DNA of 47,797 nt. It comes from JBJXHC01 sp046160825 (GTDB lineage: Bacteria > Bacteroidota > Ignavibacteria > UBA10030 > UBA6906). How positions within the stretch are numbered: the stretch's first letter is position 1; the number at the start of each line of letters is the position of its first letter. This document shows positions 1-6,682 of the stretch, in pieces. The DNA is taken from NCBI GenBank assembly GCA_046160825.1, contig JBJXHC010000022.1, forward strand, positions 1 to 47,797, read 5' to 3'. Below the pieces are notes generated by a model that saw only the letters and a program-made list of their open reading frames with translations, was not told the origin of the DNA and did no database searches. Both the position numbers and the translations under genes were made by a program.

Positions 1-57
1 TATATCAGAAAATCATGTCAGTGCAAGATCAGAATCGGCCATCCATGAAAATTCCAC

Positions 58-86
58 TTGCACGGGAACGATCTTTTCCGTACAAA
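58..86 (+). promoter_or_regulatory. candidate promoter of the NlpC/P60 lipoprotein gene
   Basis: TTGCAC (58-63), a 17-nt spacer and TACAAA (81-86) lie 56 nt upstream of the gene at 143. The -10 matches the sigma-70 consensus at only 4 of 6 positions, but the geometry equals that of better candidates elsewhere in the window. Confidence 0.35.
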
Positions 87-142
87 CGGAGTGAAACGCA
101 AGGGGTGAGTTCATCGTATACGGCTGAAAGGAGATCATTCCC

Positions 143-775
143 ATGCAATCATTGTTCAAGACGCTCTTTTTGGCTCTGTCTATTTCAACGGTACTGGCCG
201 GATGTCTCGCCTCTTCTCCACGCTATAAGTCTGCCGGAGACTCCACGGAGACAACGGAAAAGGACGATGGATACCGGTTTGCCGCCAAGGTGAAAGCCGA
301 AGAGAAGGCCGAGGATGACAAGAAGGTCGATCTCCGAAACATTGAAGCGGAGATTTCCCCGGGTACTGATTCCACAGTCGTGAGCAGTATTACTCCCAAT
401 GGACTGAACAGGGACAAGGTGTTGTTAGACGTGATCGGCTATCTCGGCACGCCGTATTCGTATGGCGGATCCACGAAGAACGGCATGGATTGCTCCGGAT
501 TCACTACGCTTGTGTACGGCGGCGCGCTGAATAGAAAGCTCCCTCGTTCCACCAGAGAACAATATCAGGTAGGGGCCGAGGTGACGAAATCGGAGTTGCA
601 GTTTGGTGACCTCGTGTTCTTTAATACCACGGGTCGAACTCCATCGCATGTCGGTATTTTTATCGAAGGCGACCTGTTTGCCCATGCCAGCGTTTCGTAT
701 GGGGTAACGATCTCTTCGCTTGAAAGCACGTACTACAGAAAACGGTTTGTCGGCGCCCGGCGTGTCGTTGAATAA
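143..775 (+). CDS. NlpC/P60 (C40) cell-wall peptidase lipoprotein
   Basis: A 210-residue protein that probably cleaves peptidoglycan stem peptides from an outer-membrane anchor. A signal peptide ends in a lipobox (VLAGC), with Cys21 the predicted lipidated residue. Residues 30-90 are charged and low complexity, typical of a linker. The NlpC/P60 domain fills roughly residues 90-210, with the catalytic triad visible as Cys117 in DCSGF, His169 in SHVGIF and His181 in FAHAS. The start is supported by AAAGGAG about 10 nt upstream. The gene stands alone ahead of def and has a candidate promoter of its own. Family assignment is firm; the exact bond cleaved cannot be read from the sequence. Confidence 0.93.
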   Translation: MQSLFKTLFLALSISTVLAGCLASSPRYKSAGDSTETTEKDDGYRFAAKVKAEEKAEDDKKVDLRNIEAEISPGTDSTVVSSITPNGLNRDKVLLDVIGYLGTPYSYGGSTKNGMDCSGFTTLVYGGALNRKLPRSTREQYQVGAEVTKSELQFGDLVFFNTTGRTPSHVGIFIEGDLFAHASVSYGVTISSLESTYYRKRFVGARRVVE

Positions 776-783
776 AAGGTCTG

Positions 784-812
784 TTGTAGGTTTCCCTCGC
801 CCCTCGTATATT
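784..812 (+). promoter_or_regulatory. candidate promoter of def
   Basis: TTGTAG (784-789), a 17-nt spacer and TATATT (807-812) lie 34 nt upstream of the TTG start of def. The 13-mer CCCCTCGTATATT around the -10 recurs exactly at 6635-6647, before the PAP2 phosphatase gene. Confidence 0.5.
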
Positions 813-846
813 CAATCCATCATCACTAATCCCAGGGTGTCACTTC

Positions 847-1407
847 TTGGCAATTCTTCCGATCTATACATACGGTCAGCCGGTGCTTCACAAGAAAGCA
901 AAGCCGGTACGCGGCGTTGATGAGGAGCTTATTACATTCATTAAGAACATGTTCGAGACCATGCACCATGCGAATGGCATCGGCCTCGCAGCGAACCAAG
1001 TGGGCGACCTTCGTCGTGTCATCGTGCTTGATATTTCGGACACCTCGGATGACCATGTGGACGAGAAACCTCTTGTCCTTTTGAATCCGGAGATTGTGGA
1101 GGAAGAGGGAACGTGGGTGATGGAAGAGGGATGTCTGAGTATCCCGCACATTCGTGATGAAATCGAGCGGGCCAAGAAAATCCGCGTACGGTACAAGGAC
1201 CTGGCGTTTCATGACCGGGAACTCGTCGCCGACGGATTGCTCGCACGGGTGATTCTCCATGAGGTCGACCATTTGAACGGCGTCTTGTTCATTGATCATC
1301 TCGGTGCGGTGAAGCAGAAGTTGCTCAAGGGGCGATTGAACAAGATTCGAAAAGGCGAGGTCGAAATCGACTATCCTTTTGTTGCCGAAGAAGTGTCATC
1401 CACCTGA
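847..1407 (+). CDS. def: peptide deformylase
   Basis: Removes the N-terminal formyl group from nascent proteins. At 186 residues it has the usual type-I length, and all three family motifs are present: GIGLAANQVG (residues 44-53), EGCLS with metal ligand Cys96, and HEVDH with ligands His138 and His142 and catalytic Glu139. The start is TTG: the following residues AILPI match the usual deformylase N-terminus and no upstream in-frame ATG fits. AGGGTG lies just ahead. It is followed by fmt, the enzyme that adds the formyl group, a common pairing, but here a palindrome array separates the two. Identification is secure. Confidence 0.97.
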   Translation: MAILPIYTYGQPVLHKKAKPVRGVDEELITFIKNMFETMHHANGIGLAANQVGDLRRVIVLDISDTSDDHVDEKPLVLLNPEIVEEEGTWVMEEGCLSIPHIRDEIERAKKIRVRYKDLAFHDRELVADGLLARVILHEVDHLNGVLFIDHLGAVKQKLLKGRLNKIRKGEVEIDYPFVAEEVSST

Positions 1408-1434
1408 AGAGCTTGCATGAAGAACCATGAATTG

Positions 1435-1501
1435 CCCCGACATTTATGTCGGGGATCTCAAAGAGAAATTAATTTCTCCTGTGCGAGTGGCTTGAGCCAC
1501 T
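1435..1501. repeat. array of three consecutive palindromes between def and fmt
   Basis: Three hairpins follow one another: CCCCGACATTTATGTCGGGG (1435-1454, 9-bp arms around 2 nt), GAGAAATTAATTTCTC (1463-1478, perfect 16-nt palindrome) and AGTGGCT/AGCCACT around 1486-1501. The geometry matches the array at 21069-21199. Such arrays resemble REP-type repeats mobilised by RAYT/IS200-like transposases in other bacteria; that origin is inferred, since no transposase is present here. Confidence 0.75.
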
Positions 1502-1547
1502 TACGTCAGGGCTTACTCGCATCCGCCAGAAGGAGGCTCCCTTCTCA

Positions 1548-2471
1548 CTGCGCATAGTTTTTATGGGAACACCCGACTTTGCAGTTCCCGGTCTCGATCT
1601 CCTCATCAAGAGCGGCTTTGAAATTCCCGCCGTTGTTACTGCCCCCGACAAACCACGGGGGAGGGGACAACAGCTTTCTCCCACACCTATAAAAGAACTT
1701 GCGTTACGGCACGGGCTTCCGATTCTGCAACCGGAGTCATTGAAAGACCCGGCTTTTATCCAGGCCATTGCTTCGCTCTCGCCCGACCTTATTGTGGTTG
1801 TTGCATTCAGGATTCTGCCGCGAGAGGTGTTCAGTATTCCGCGGCTCGGTGCGTTCAATCTCCATGCATCACTTCTTCCAAAGTACCGCGGCGCAGCACC
1901 GATCAATTGGGCGATCATCAACGGCGACAAGGAAACCGGCGTGACGACGTTCTTCCTGCAAGATAAGGTGGATACCGGCAACCTGTTGCTGCAAGCGCGG
2001 CTCCCGATTCTCCCGGAGGACAATGCCGGCACGATCCACGACAAACTTGCGGAGGTTGGTGCGGAGATTGTGTTGCACACCGTGCGACTCATCGAGCAGG
2101 GTAAAGCCGTTGCGCGACCACAGGATGATGCACTCGCTTCACCCGCGCCGAAGATTTTCAAGGAGGATTGTCGCATCGCATGGGACCACCCTGCATTGGC
2201 CATCCACAATCGCATCCGCGGACTTTCACCATACCCCACGGCATTTACAACACACGGGGACAAGCTGCTGAAGCTTTATCGTTCTACGCTTACCGACACC
2301 ACTTCGACCCGGCAACCCGGGACTGTACTCCTTGACGGTCAGAAGCTGTTCGTTGCCACCGCCGATCATCTTCTCTCGATTGAAGAACTGCAATTGGAAG
2401 GAAGAAAACGGATGTCGGTTGAAGAATTCCTCCGCGGGTATCCGATCCGGACAGGACAACAGCTCGGGTGA
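1548..2471 (+). CDS. fmt: methionyl-tRNA formyltransferase
   Basis: Transfers a formyl group from 10-formyltetrahydrofolate to initiator methionyl-tRNA in the cytoplasm. The usual N-terminus of the family is MRIVFMGTPDFAVP. The sequence reads CTG at 1548 followed by codons for RIVFMGTPDFAVPG, with AGGAGG at 1531-1536, 11 nt upstream. I therefore place the start at CTG 1548 rather than ATG 1563, which would delete the first beta strand and sit 26 nt from the Shine-Dalgarno. The protein is then 307 residues, close to the family norm. The N10-formyl-THF site appears as LHASLLPKYRGAAPINWAI. The C-terminal tRNA-binding domain is present. Function is secure; the start is inference. Confidence 0.94.
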   Translation: MRIVFMGTPDFAVPGLDLLIKSGFEIPAVVTAPDKPRGRGQQLSPTPIKELALRHGLPILQPESLKDPAFIQAIASLSPDLIVVVAFRILPREVFSIPRLGAFNLHASLLPKYRGAAPINWAIINGDKETGVTTFFLQDKVDTGNLLLQARLPILPEDNAGTIHDKLAEVGAEIVLHTVRLIEQGKAVARPQDDALASPAPKIFKEDCRIAWDHPALAIHNRIRGLSPYPTAFTTHGDKLLKLYRSTLTDTTSTRQPGTVLLDGQKLFVATADHLLSIEELQLEGRKRMSVEEFLRGYPIRTGQQLG

Positions 2472-2501
2472 GTTTGTCGCTTGTTTCTTGGATGGTGAAT
2501 G

Positions 2502-2524
2502 GGTAGATTCGAAATGAATCTACC
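2502..2524. other. perfect hairpin downstream of fmt
   Basis: GGTAGATTC and GAATCTACC form a 9-bp stem around a 5-nt loop, 31 nt after the fmt stop. No T-run follows, so it is not a standard intrinsic terminator. It may stabilise the 3' end of the mRNA, or mark the left edge of the accessory patch that follows. Confidence 0.6.
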
Positions 2525-2638
2525 ACATAGTCAGAGTCAATCCGATTTGTTGGACTAACAAGCTGCCACCCAACGAGCTGCGGTTAAGCAGCGGGATACA
2601 ACTTCTCAAGAACATACTTCACCCAAGCGAGCCTCACG

Positions 2639-2986
2639 GTGGCAGACAGCATCTTCACCAATATCATATGTAGCATCATTCTCGGCTTTGCTCCTTTCGC
2701 ATATTGGCAACCAGCCGTATATCGGCGTGTATACACGTACCTTATGTTTACCTTGGGGTACTCTATATCGCTCGTTCTTGCCTTCAATTTTGGTGTCGAT
2801 ACCGTTGCTGATCAATTCTCAAGCACATGGGACGAGAATATGTGGGGAACGTTTGCTTTTAGCGCAAGTTCATTCGGTTTTTCATACAAGAGCATCCTGT
2901 TGTTCTCTCTTGTGACGTGGGTTTACCTAACCTCGCTGCTATTTCTTCACGATCTCATGCACTACATGCGCAACGATAAAAGGTGA
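2639..2986 (+). CDS. small membrane protein, unrecognised
   Basis: A 115-residue protein with about three hydrophobic segments (near residues 8-24, 34-52 and 83-105) and a charged tail. I do not recognise the family. The proposed start is GTG with no strong ribosome binding site, so the true start is uncertain; the next in-frame Met lies inside the second hydrophobic segment. Its stop overlaps the earliest possible start of the HEPN-like reading frame (GTGA at 2983-2986), suggesting the two were translated together. The region is AT-richer than the fmt gene before it, consistent with an acquired patch. No function can be assigned. Confidence 0.5.
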   Translation: MADSIFTNIICSIILGFAPFAYWQPAVYRRVYTYLMFTLGYSISLVLAFNFGVDTVADQFSSTWDENMWGTFAFSASSFGFSYKSILLFSLVTWVYLTSLLFLHDLMHYMRNDKR

Positions 2987-3012
2987 GGGCTGAGTGCAGG
3001 AATGATAGGATT

Positions 3013-3421
3013 ATGACCAATAATTTGACCGATCACGAAATTATTACAGGATGGGTTCGAGCGGATTTTATGCGCACGAGTGTTGGACGAACTGGGCATA
3101 CCATTCCTCCGATTGATAACTGGCTGCTTACGAGAGAATCTATTGTTTACCTTTGGCTTCATTTGGCCTGTTTGTTTACTGTCATGGAGTTTCTGAAAGA
3201 GAAGGAGTCCACCCCCCCCATCTATTACCGAGGAGTTCAACGAACTATATGATCATCTCAGACTCTTTAGAAACGCCGTGTTCCATATTCAAGGCGAAGC
3301 CGTGTCCAGAAAGTATGTCGGGATAGTAAACGTCGAGAATTTCGACCAGAAGGCTCGCAGAGTTCATGATGGTATTGGGAAGTTTTTGGAATCCATAAAG
3401 CCCACAGTGTTTCCTCTGTAG
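3013..3421 (+). pseudogene. HEPN-like domain protein, frameshifted in a poly-C tract
   Basis: Two reading frames join at a run of eight C (3212-3219). Removing one C gives about 135 residues from ATG 3013 to TAG 3421. The second half contains ELYDHLRLFRNAVFHIQ. RNAVFH fits the R-N-x3-H catalytic signature of HEPN ribonucleases, and an aromatic helix (YLWLHLACLFTVMEFLKE) precedes it as in two-helix HEPN cores. As given, translation ends at 3252 before the motif, so the product would be inactive. The cause may be a sequencing error, a real mutation or phase-variable slippage. HEPN proteins commonly act in toxin-antitoxin and phage-defence systems. GTG 2983 is an alternative start. The HEPN call rests on motif recognition only. 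Confidence 0.55.
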
Positions 3422-3483
3422 GCATTGACGAATAATAAAATGTGGCAGTGACGAATGGTCTGTACAAACTAAGGAGGGTTCAT

Positions 3484-4116
3484 ATGAAACATGCTGGTTG
3501 GGTCGTCTTCATATTGTTCTTTTTATTTGGTTGTGTCTCGACAAAAGTCGCTTCGCTTATTGATCCAGACTATCATAACAAAGGATTTAAGAGAGTTCTC
3601 GTCATTGGCAATTTTGCCAATATTGATGTAATGAAACAGTTCGAAAATAATACTGTTGAAAGATTAAAGCAAAGAGGTTTATATGCTGCTGCGAATTATA
3701 TTTTACTGCCACCTCTGCGAGAGTATTCTGATGACGAAAAACGACAAGTGTTCATCAAAGAACAATTTGATTGTTATATGATTATTTCCGGTCAAGGTGT
3801 TAATAACGCTACTATCTATGTGCCCACCATTTCAACCACTCAGGCAAGTGTAGAGGCACAAAAAAATCGCATAAGTGGTACATCTGCGTCTGTAACAAAC
3901 GAAGGTGGAGCCAGAAACGTTGTTTCCTCAATTGATACTCAGGGCGAATTATACGATTTCCAAAACGGACGTATTGCTTGGAGGGGAAGTGCAAACAGTA
4001 AAATACCTTATTATTATGGTTCAGCTATGGCGGAACCTGAAGCTGTTTTCAAATCTGCCTGTATGGAAATAGTAGACCAGCTAATCAATGACGGCATACT
4101 TAAAGGAGAAGAGTAA
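3484..4116 (+). CDS. hypothetical lipoprotein
   Basis: A 210-residue protein starting at ATG 3484, chosen because AAGGAGGG lies at ideal distance and the next residues form a signal peptide ending in the lipobox LFGC. The mature part begins with CVSTK and contains a hydrophobic strand (RVLVIGNFANID) followed by alternating helix-like and strand-like segments, and a low-complexity Ser/Thr/Asn-rich stretch in the middle. I do not recognise the family. It is probably anchored to the outer or inner membrane facing the periplasm. AT-rich composition sets it apart from fmt and from the carbonic anhydrase, as does the rest of this patch. Confidence 0.8.
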   Translation: MKHAGWVVFILFFLFGCVSTKVASLIDPDYHNKGFKRVLVIGNFANIDVMKQFENNTVERLKQRGLYAAANYILLPPLREYSDDEKRQVFIKEQFDCYMIISGQGVNNATIYVPTISTTQASVEAQKNRISGTSASVTNEGGARNVVSSIDTQGELYDFQNGRIAWRGSANSKIPYYYGSAMAEPEAVFKSACMEIVDQLINDGILKGEE

Positions 4117-4306
4117 TCCAACGTCCGCGACTAGCCTTTTTCTAAAGGAAAAAGTCCCGTCTTCACAAGAGAGGTTTCGGCGGGCAGGCAGCTTGCCTTG
4201 CATCGGGCGCTGGTGTCTTTCACAGTAGTGCGTCATCAAAGCAATCCGGGTCTCCGCTCCCGCCGGGTGTCCCCTATGATATCAACACTTTGAGAGAAAC
4301 TTAGAT

Positions 4307-4498
4307 ATGATCAAAGATTCTGAAAAGAAGTCCGGATTGAGAAAGCCTTCCACCGGCGCTGGAATCGCTGTTGGTGCCGCCATAGGAGTCGCGTTAGGAG
4401 CAGCACTTGATCAACTCGCACTAGGCCTTGCTTTGGGCGCTGCGTTTGGTGCGGTATTGGATGTTGTGTCGCATGTGAGGTACAAGAACAGCCAGTAG
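4307..4498 (+). CDS. glycine-zipper small membrane protein
   Basis: A 63-residue peptide with a basic N-terminus and a long Gly/Ala-rich hydrophobic core (GAGIAVGAAIGVALGAALD, then LGLALGAAFGAVLD) with small residues every fourth position, the pattern of glycine-zipper helices. It probably inserts in the membrane and may oligomerise. The preceding 190 nt hold no gene; they contain a weak inverted repeat CTTTTTC/GAAAAAG near 4138-4157 and a GGCGGGC-rich stretch. The ribosome binding site is weak. A short protein of this kind could be a structural, stress-related or toxin-like peptide; nothing in the context decides. Confidence 0.55.
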   Translation: MIKDSEKKSGLRKPSTGAGIAVGAAIGVALGAALDQLALGLALGAAFGAVLDVVSHVRYKNSQ

Positions 4499-4538
4499 CC
4501 TCCCGCATCACGGTGAAACAGAACAACAAAGGTACCGC

Positions 4539-4931
4539 ATGAACACCCGATTAGTTATGACTATCAGTGCTGCTTTGCTTCTCGCTCACGGGCTCGTGTT
4601 ATTGTTTGCGCCGGAGTTGCTCTACACCCTTTTCGATCTGAGTCATAGCCCTGATGGACTTGTCGGCGCACAGCTATTGAGTGCTGCCCTGATAGGCTTC
4701 GGCCTCATGAACTGGACCGCACGTGGTTTGGTGCTCGGAGGTATTTTCGGGCGCGCCGTTGTCTATGGCAATTTTGTCTATTCGCTGATAGGTTTCTTCG
4801 TCAGTCTCCGGGCAGGTCTCGGCGGTTTTGGCAATCAGTATTTTTGGATAGAGGTTATTCTCTCGTTGGCTTCTGCAATCGTGTTTAGTTTCCTGCTTTT
4901 TCGAGGGCCAATATCACGAAGAGAACCGTAG
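4539..4931 (+). CDS. four-helix integral membrane protein, unrecognised
   Basis: A 130-residue protein with four predicted transmembrane helices (about residues 5-27, 40-60, 68-90 and 100-122) and almost no soluble part. AAAGG precedes the ATG. I do not recognise a named family; it resembles small membrane proteins of the DoxX-like or DUF4345-like size class. It is followed after 18 nt by the Fe-S protein gene and then by a DoxX-like gene, so the three may be cotranscribed. Confidence 0.7.
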   Translation: MNTRLVMTISAALLLAHGLVLLFAPELLYTLFDLSHSPDGLVGAQLLSAALIGFGLMNWTARGLVLGGIFGRAVVYGNFVYSLIGFFVSLRAGLGGFGNQYFWIEVILSLASAIVFSFLLFRGPISRREP

Positions 4932-4949
4932 GAAGTACGAGGGTTGAGA

Positions 4950-5195
4950 ATGAAAGACATCACCAAGAAATACACCAACGATGAAGTAACCGTGGTTTGG
5001 AAACCCGGCCTATGCATCCATTCCGGGATTTGCTTTAGAGGTTTGCCTGAAGTATTTGATCCGGGAAAGCGCCCATGGGTAACCCCCGAGGGTTCCACAA
5101 CCGAAAAGATAATCGGACAGGTAAAACAATGTCCAAGTGGTGCGCTCAGTTTTTATATGAACAACAAAACCATACGGTCAAGCCCGCCTACATGA
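4950..5195 (+). CDS. YjdI-type single [4Fe-4S] cluster protein
   Basis: An 81-residue protein. The core GLCIHSGICFRGLPEVFDPG, followed by the conserved RPWV segment and QCPSGAL, is characteristic of the divergent mono-cluster 4Fe-4S family (YjdI-like, Fer4_19). Visible Cys residues are the two in LCIHSGIC and the one in QCPSG; only three Cys occur in these motifs, as I recall for this family. The start at ATG 4950 is preferred over TTG 4944 because GAGGG lies 6 nt upstream. The family is often associated with small N-acetyltransferases or redox enzymes, but none is adjacent here. The tail after LSFY is poorly conserved and overlaps an inverted repeat. Confidence 0.82.
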   Translation: MKDITKKYTNDEVTVVWKPGLCIHSGICFRGLPEVFDPGKRPWVTPEGSTTEKIIGQVKQCPSGALSFYMNNKTIRSSPPT

Positions 5196-5213
5196 AAAGC
5201 ATTACGGCGGGCT
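5181..5213. repeat. inverted repeat overlapping the stop of the Fe-S protein gene
   Basis: AGCCCGCC (5181-5188) and GGCGGGCT (5206-5213) form an 8-bp stem around 17 nt. The left arm encodes the last residues of the Fe-S protein. A related GGCGGGC stretch occurs near 4170, so this may be a dispersed repeat rather than a terminator; no T-run follows. Confidence 0.5.
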
Positions 5214-5288
5214 GGCGGGCATCCCCGTTTGTCCGCCGCGCGTAACTCAAGCAATGAAACTTTAGCACCCTTGGAAGGGCTACCTTGT

Positions 5289-5714
5289 ATGAAACCATAT
5301 CTCCAAAATCATCTCGCCACAAGCGAAGGTCGCAGTGAACTTGGCTGGCACATTCTCCGACTGACCCTGGCCTCGCTCATTGCTGCTCATGGTTGGGTTC
5401 GATTCATCGGGGGAGGCGTTGTACCTTTTGGGGAGTGGCTTGGGAGCGAGGGGTTGCCTATGGGATTCCTGATTGCTGCGTCTGTAACTGCTGTCGAAAT
5501 TTTGGGTACCTTGTTTCTGGCTGCGCGAAGATTTGTCCTTTCGTTGTGTGTGATCTACACCTTCATCTACAGCGCGGGGATCACGCTTGTCCATTCGAAA
5601 GCAGGTTGGTTCGTAGTGGGGTTGGGTCGCAACGGGGTGGAGTACAGTGTCTTGATTATTGTTGCCCTGCTCTGCATCGGCCTGCAACACATCAAGCCAG
5701 GAAATCCGGCGTAA
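5289..5714 (+). CDS. DoxX-like membrane protein
   Basis: A 141-residue protein from ATG 5289, chosen because GGAAGG lies about 10 nt upstream and because upstream codons (from TTG 5229) lack family-like sequence and run into the inverted repeat. It has four predicted helices. The pattern GWHILRLTLASLIAAHGWVRFIGG, then FGEWLGSEGLPMGFLIA and AVEILGTLFL, fits DoxX/DoxD-like proteins, many of which have no proven function. Another possibility is a simple quinone-related membrane subunit. It precedes the carbonic anhydrase gene by 30 nt and may share its transcript. Confidence 0.75.
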   Translation: MKPYLQNHLATSEGRSELGWHILRLTLASLIAAHGWVRFIGGGVVPFGEWLGSEGLPMGFLIAASVTAVEILGTLFLAARRFVLSLCVIYTFIYSAGITLVHSKAGWFVVGLGRNGVEYSVLIIVALLCIGLQHIKPGNPA

Positions 5715-5744
5715 TGTTTTGGATCGTATGAAAGCGAGGAGTCG

Positions 5745-6362
5745 ATGATACCAGCACAAGAAGCGCTCAAACGTCTGCGCGAGGGGAACCGCCGATTCGT
5801 AGCGGACATCCGCAATGACGCGCCTGACGGCCACGCGCGCCGCCGCGAGCTGCAATCAGGCCAGGAGCCGTTTGCCATTATTCTCGGCTGTTCCGATTCG
5901 AGGGTGCCAGCGGAAATGGTTTTCGATCAGGGGTTGGGCGACCTGTTTGTCATCCGTGTTGCTGGAAACATCGTGGCTCCCTCACAAATCGGCAGCGTCG
6001 AGTTTGCCGCGGAGCGGTTCAGCACACGACTTGTTGTGGTGTTGGGTCATTCTCAATGCGGGGTTATTCTCGCCACGCTTGAGGAACTTGCGCGATCGTC
6101 AGATGCACAGTCACGCAACCTCCGCTCCATCGTTGACCGTGTCCGGCCATCCGTCGAACCATTGCTTGCAACCGCACTTGCACACGATCCGGAATCTCTG
6201 TTACGACAGGCTGTTCGGTCCAACATCCGCGACTCGGTGGATCACTTGCGACACGGGTCGGAAGTCCTCGAACAATTGATCCAGAAGGAGGGACTCGTCG
6301 TCGTCGGAGCCGAGTATTCTCTGGAGACCGGCGTTGTGGAGTTCTTCGATAATCCAAACTGA
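5745..6362 (+). CDS. beta-class carbonic anhydrase
   Basis: Interconverts CO2 and bicarbonate in the cytoplasm. The 205-residue protein shows the full beta-class zinc site: Cys49, Asp51 and Arg53 in CSDSRVPAE, His102 and Cys105 in GHSQCG. The N-terminal helix EALKRLREGNRRFV and the C-terminal strand GLVVVGAEYSLETGVVEFF are also typical. Length is normal, and GAGGAG precedes the ATG. The stop at 6360-6362 lies 18 nt before a 175-nt heptamer repeat, so any terminator must be within or beyond that repeat. Confidence 0.96.
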   Translation: MIPAQEALKRLREGNRRFVADIRNDAPDGHARRRELQSGQEPFAIILGCSDSRVPAEMVFDQGLGDLFVIRVAGNIVAPSQIGSVEFAAERFSTRLVVVLGHSQCGVILATLEELARSSDAQSRNLRSIVDRVRPSVEPLLATALAHDPESLLRQAVRSNIRDSVDHLRHGSEVLEQLIQKEGLVVVGAEYSLETGVVEFFDNPN

Positions 6363-6380
6363 TGAGCGGTCCGCATAATT

Positions 6381-6555
6381 TTCGCTTTTCGCATTCCGCT
6401 TTCCGCCTTCCACTCTCCGCTCTCCGCTTTCCGCTTTCCGCTCTCCGCACTCCGCTCTCCGCATTCCGCTCTCCGCCTTCCACTCTCCACTCTCCGCTTT
6501 CCGCTCTCCGCATTCCACTCTCCGCTCTCCGCATTCTGCACTTCGCTCTCCGCTC
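6381..6555. repeat. tandem heptanucleotide repeat, consensus TCCGCTC
   Basis: Twenty-five consecutive 7-nt units, almost all of the form TCCGCNN (TCCGCTC, TCCGCTT, TCCGCAT, TCCACTC), with no gap in phase over 175 nt. Because 7 is not a multiple of 3 and the units rarely create stops, several overlapping open frames occur on both strands; they are artefacts and I annotate no gene here. A degenerate copy in the opposite orientation lies at 15784-15859. It recalls the short tandemly repeated heptamers (STRR) of cyanobacteria, though the sequence differs. Confidence 0.93.
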
Positions 6556-6593
6556 TTAATTGCTTGTTGCTGATTGATTAATTGTTAATTCTC

Positions 6594-6647
6594 TTAACAC
6601 AAGCTTAACATTCCGTTCACATTCAGGTAACGTTCCCCTCGTATATT
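6594..6647 (+). promoter_or_regulatory. Pho-box-like operator and promoter of the PAP2 phosphatase
   Basis: Four hexamers recur with an exact 11-nt period: TTAACA (6594), TTAACA (6605), TTCACA (6616) and GTAACG (6627). A TATATT -10 element follows at 6642-6647. The -35 position is occupied by ACATTC, a poor match, and is covered by the third and fourth repeats. This is the layout of PhoB/PhoP-activated promoters, where direct repeats of 11-bp period replace the -35. The binding protein is inferred; no phoB or phoR gene lies in the window. Confidence 0.7.
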
Positions 6648-6682
6648 AGTGGCAACAGAACGCCCACAAGGGGAGTGTTGTA

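Noticed and set aside
2526..2638. TAACAAGCTGCC-type sequence after fmt, considered as an integron attC site
   Set aside because: The expected complementary core sites with proper spacing are missing, and no similar sites separate the following small genes.
4117..4306. Weak stem CTTTTTC/GAAAAAG considered as terminator of the lipoprotein gene
   Set aside because: The stem is AT-rich and has no T-run after it; support is too weak to annotate.
6064..6559. Several overlapping open frames on both strands across the heptamer repeat
   Set aside because: They arise because a 7-nt repeat without stop codons is open in several frames; the encoded peptides are low complexity and match no family.
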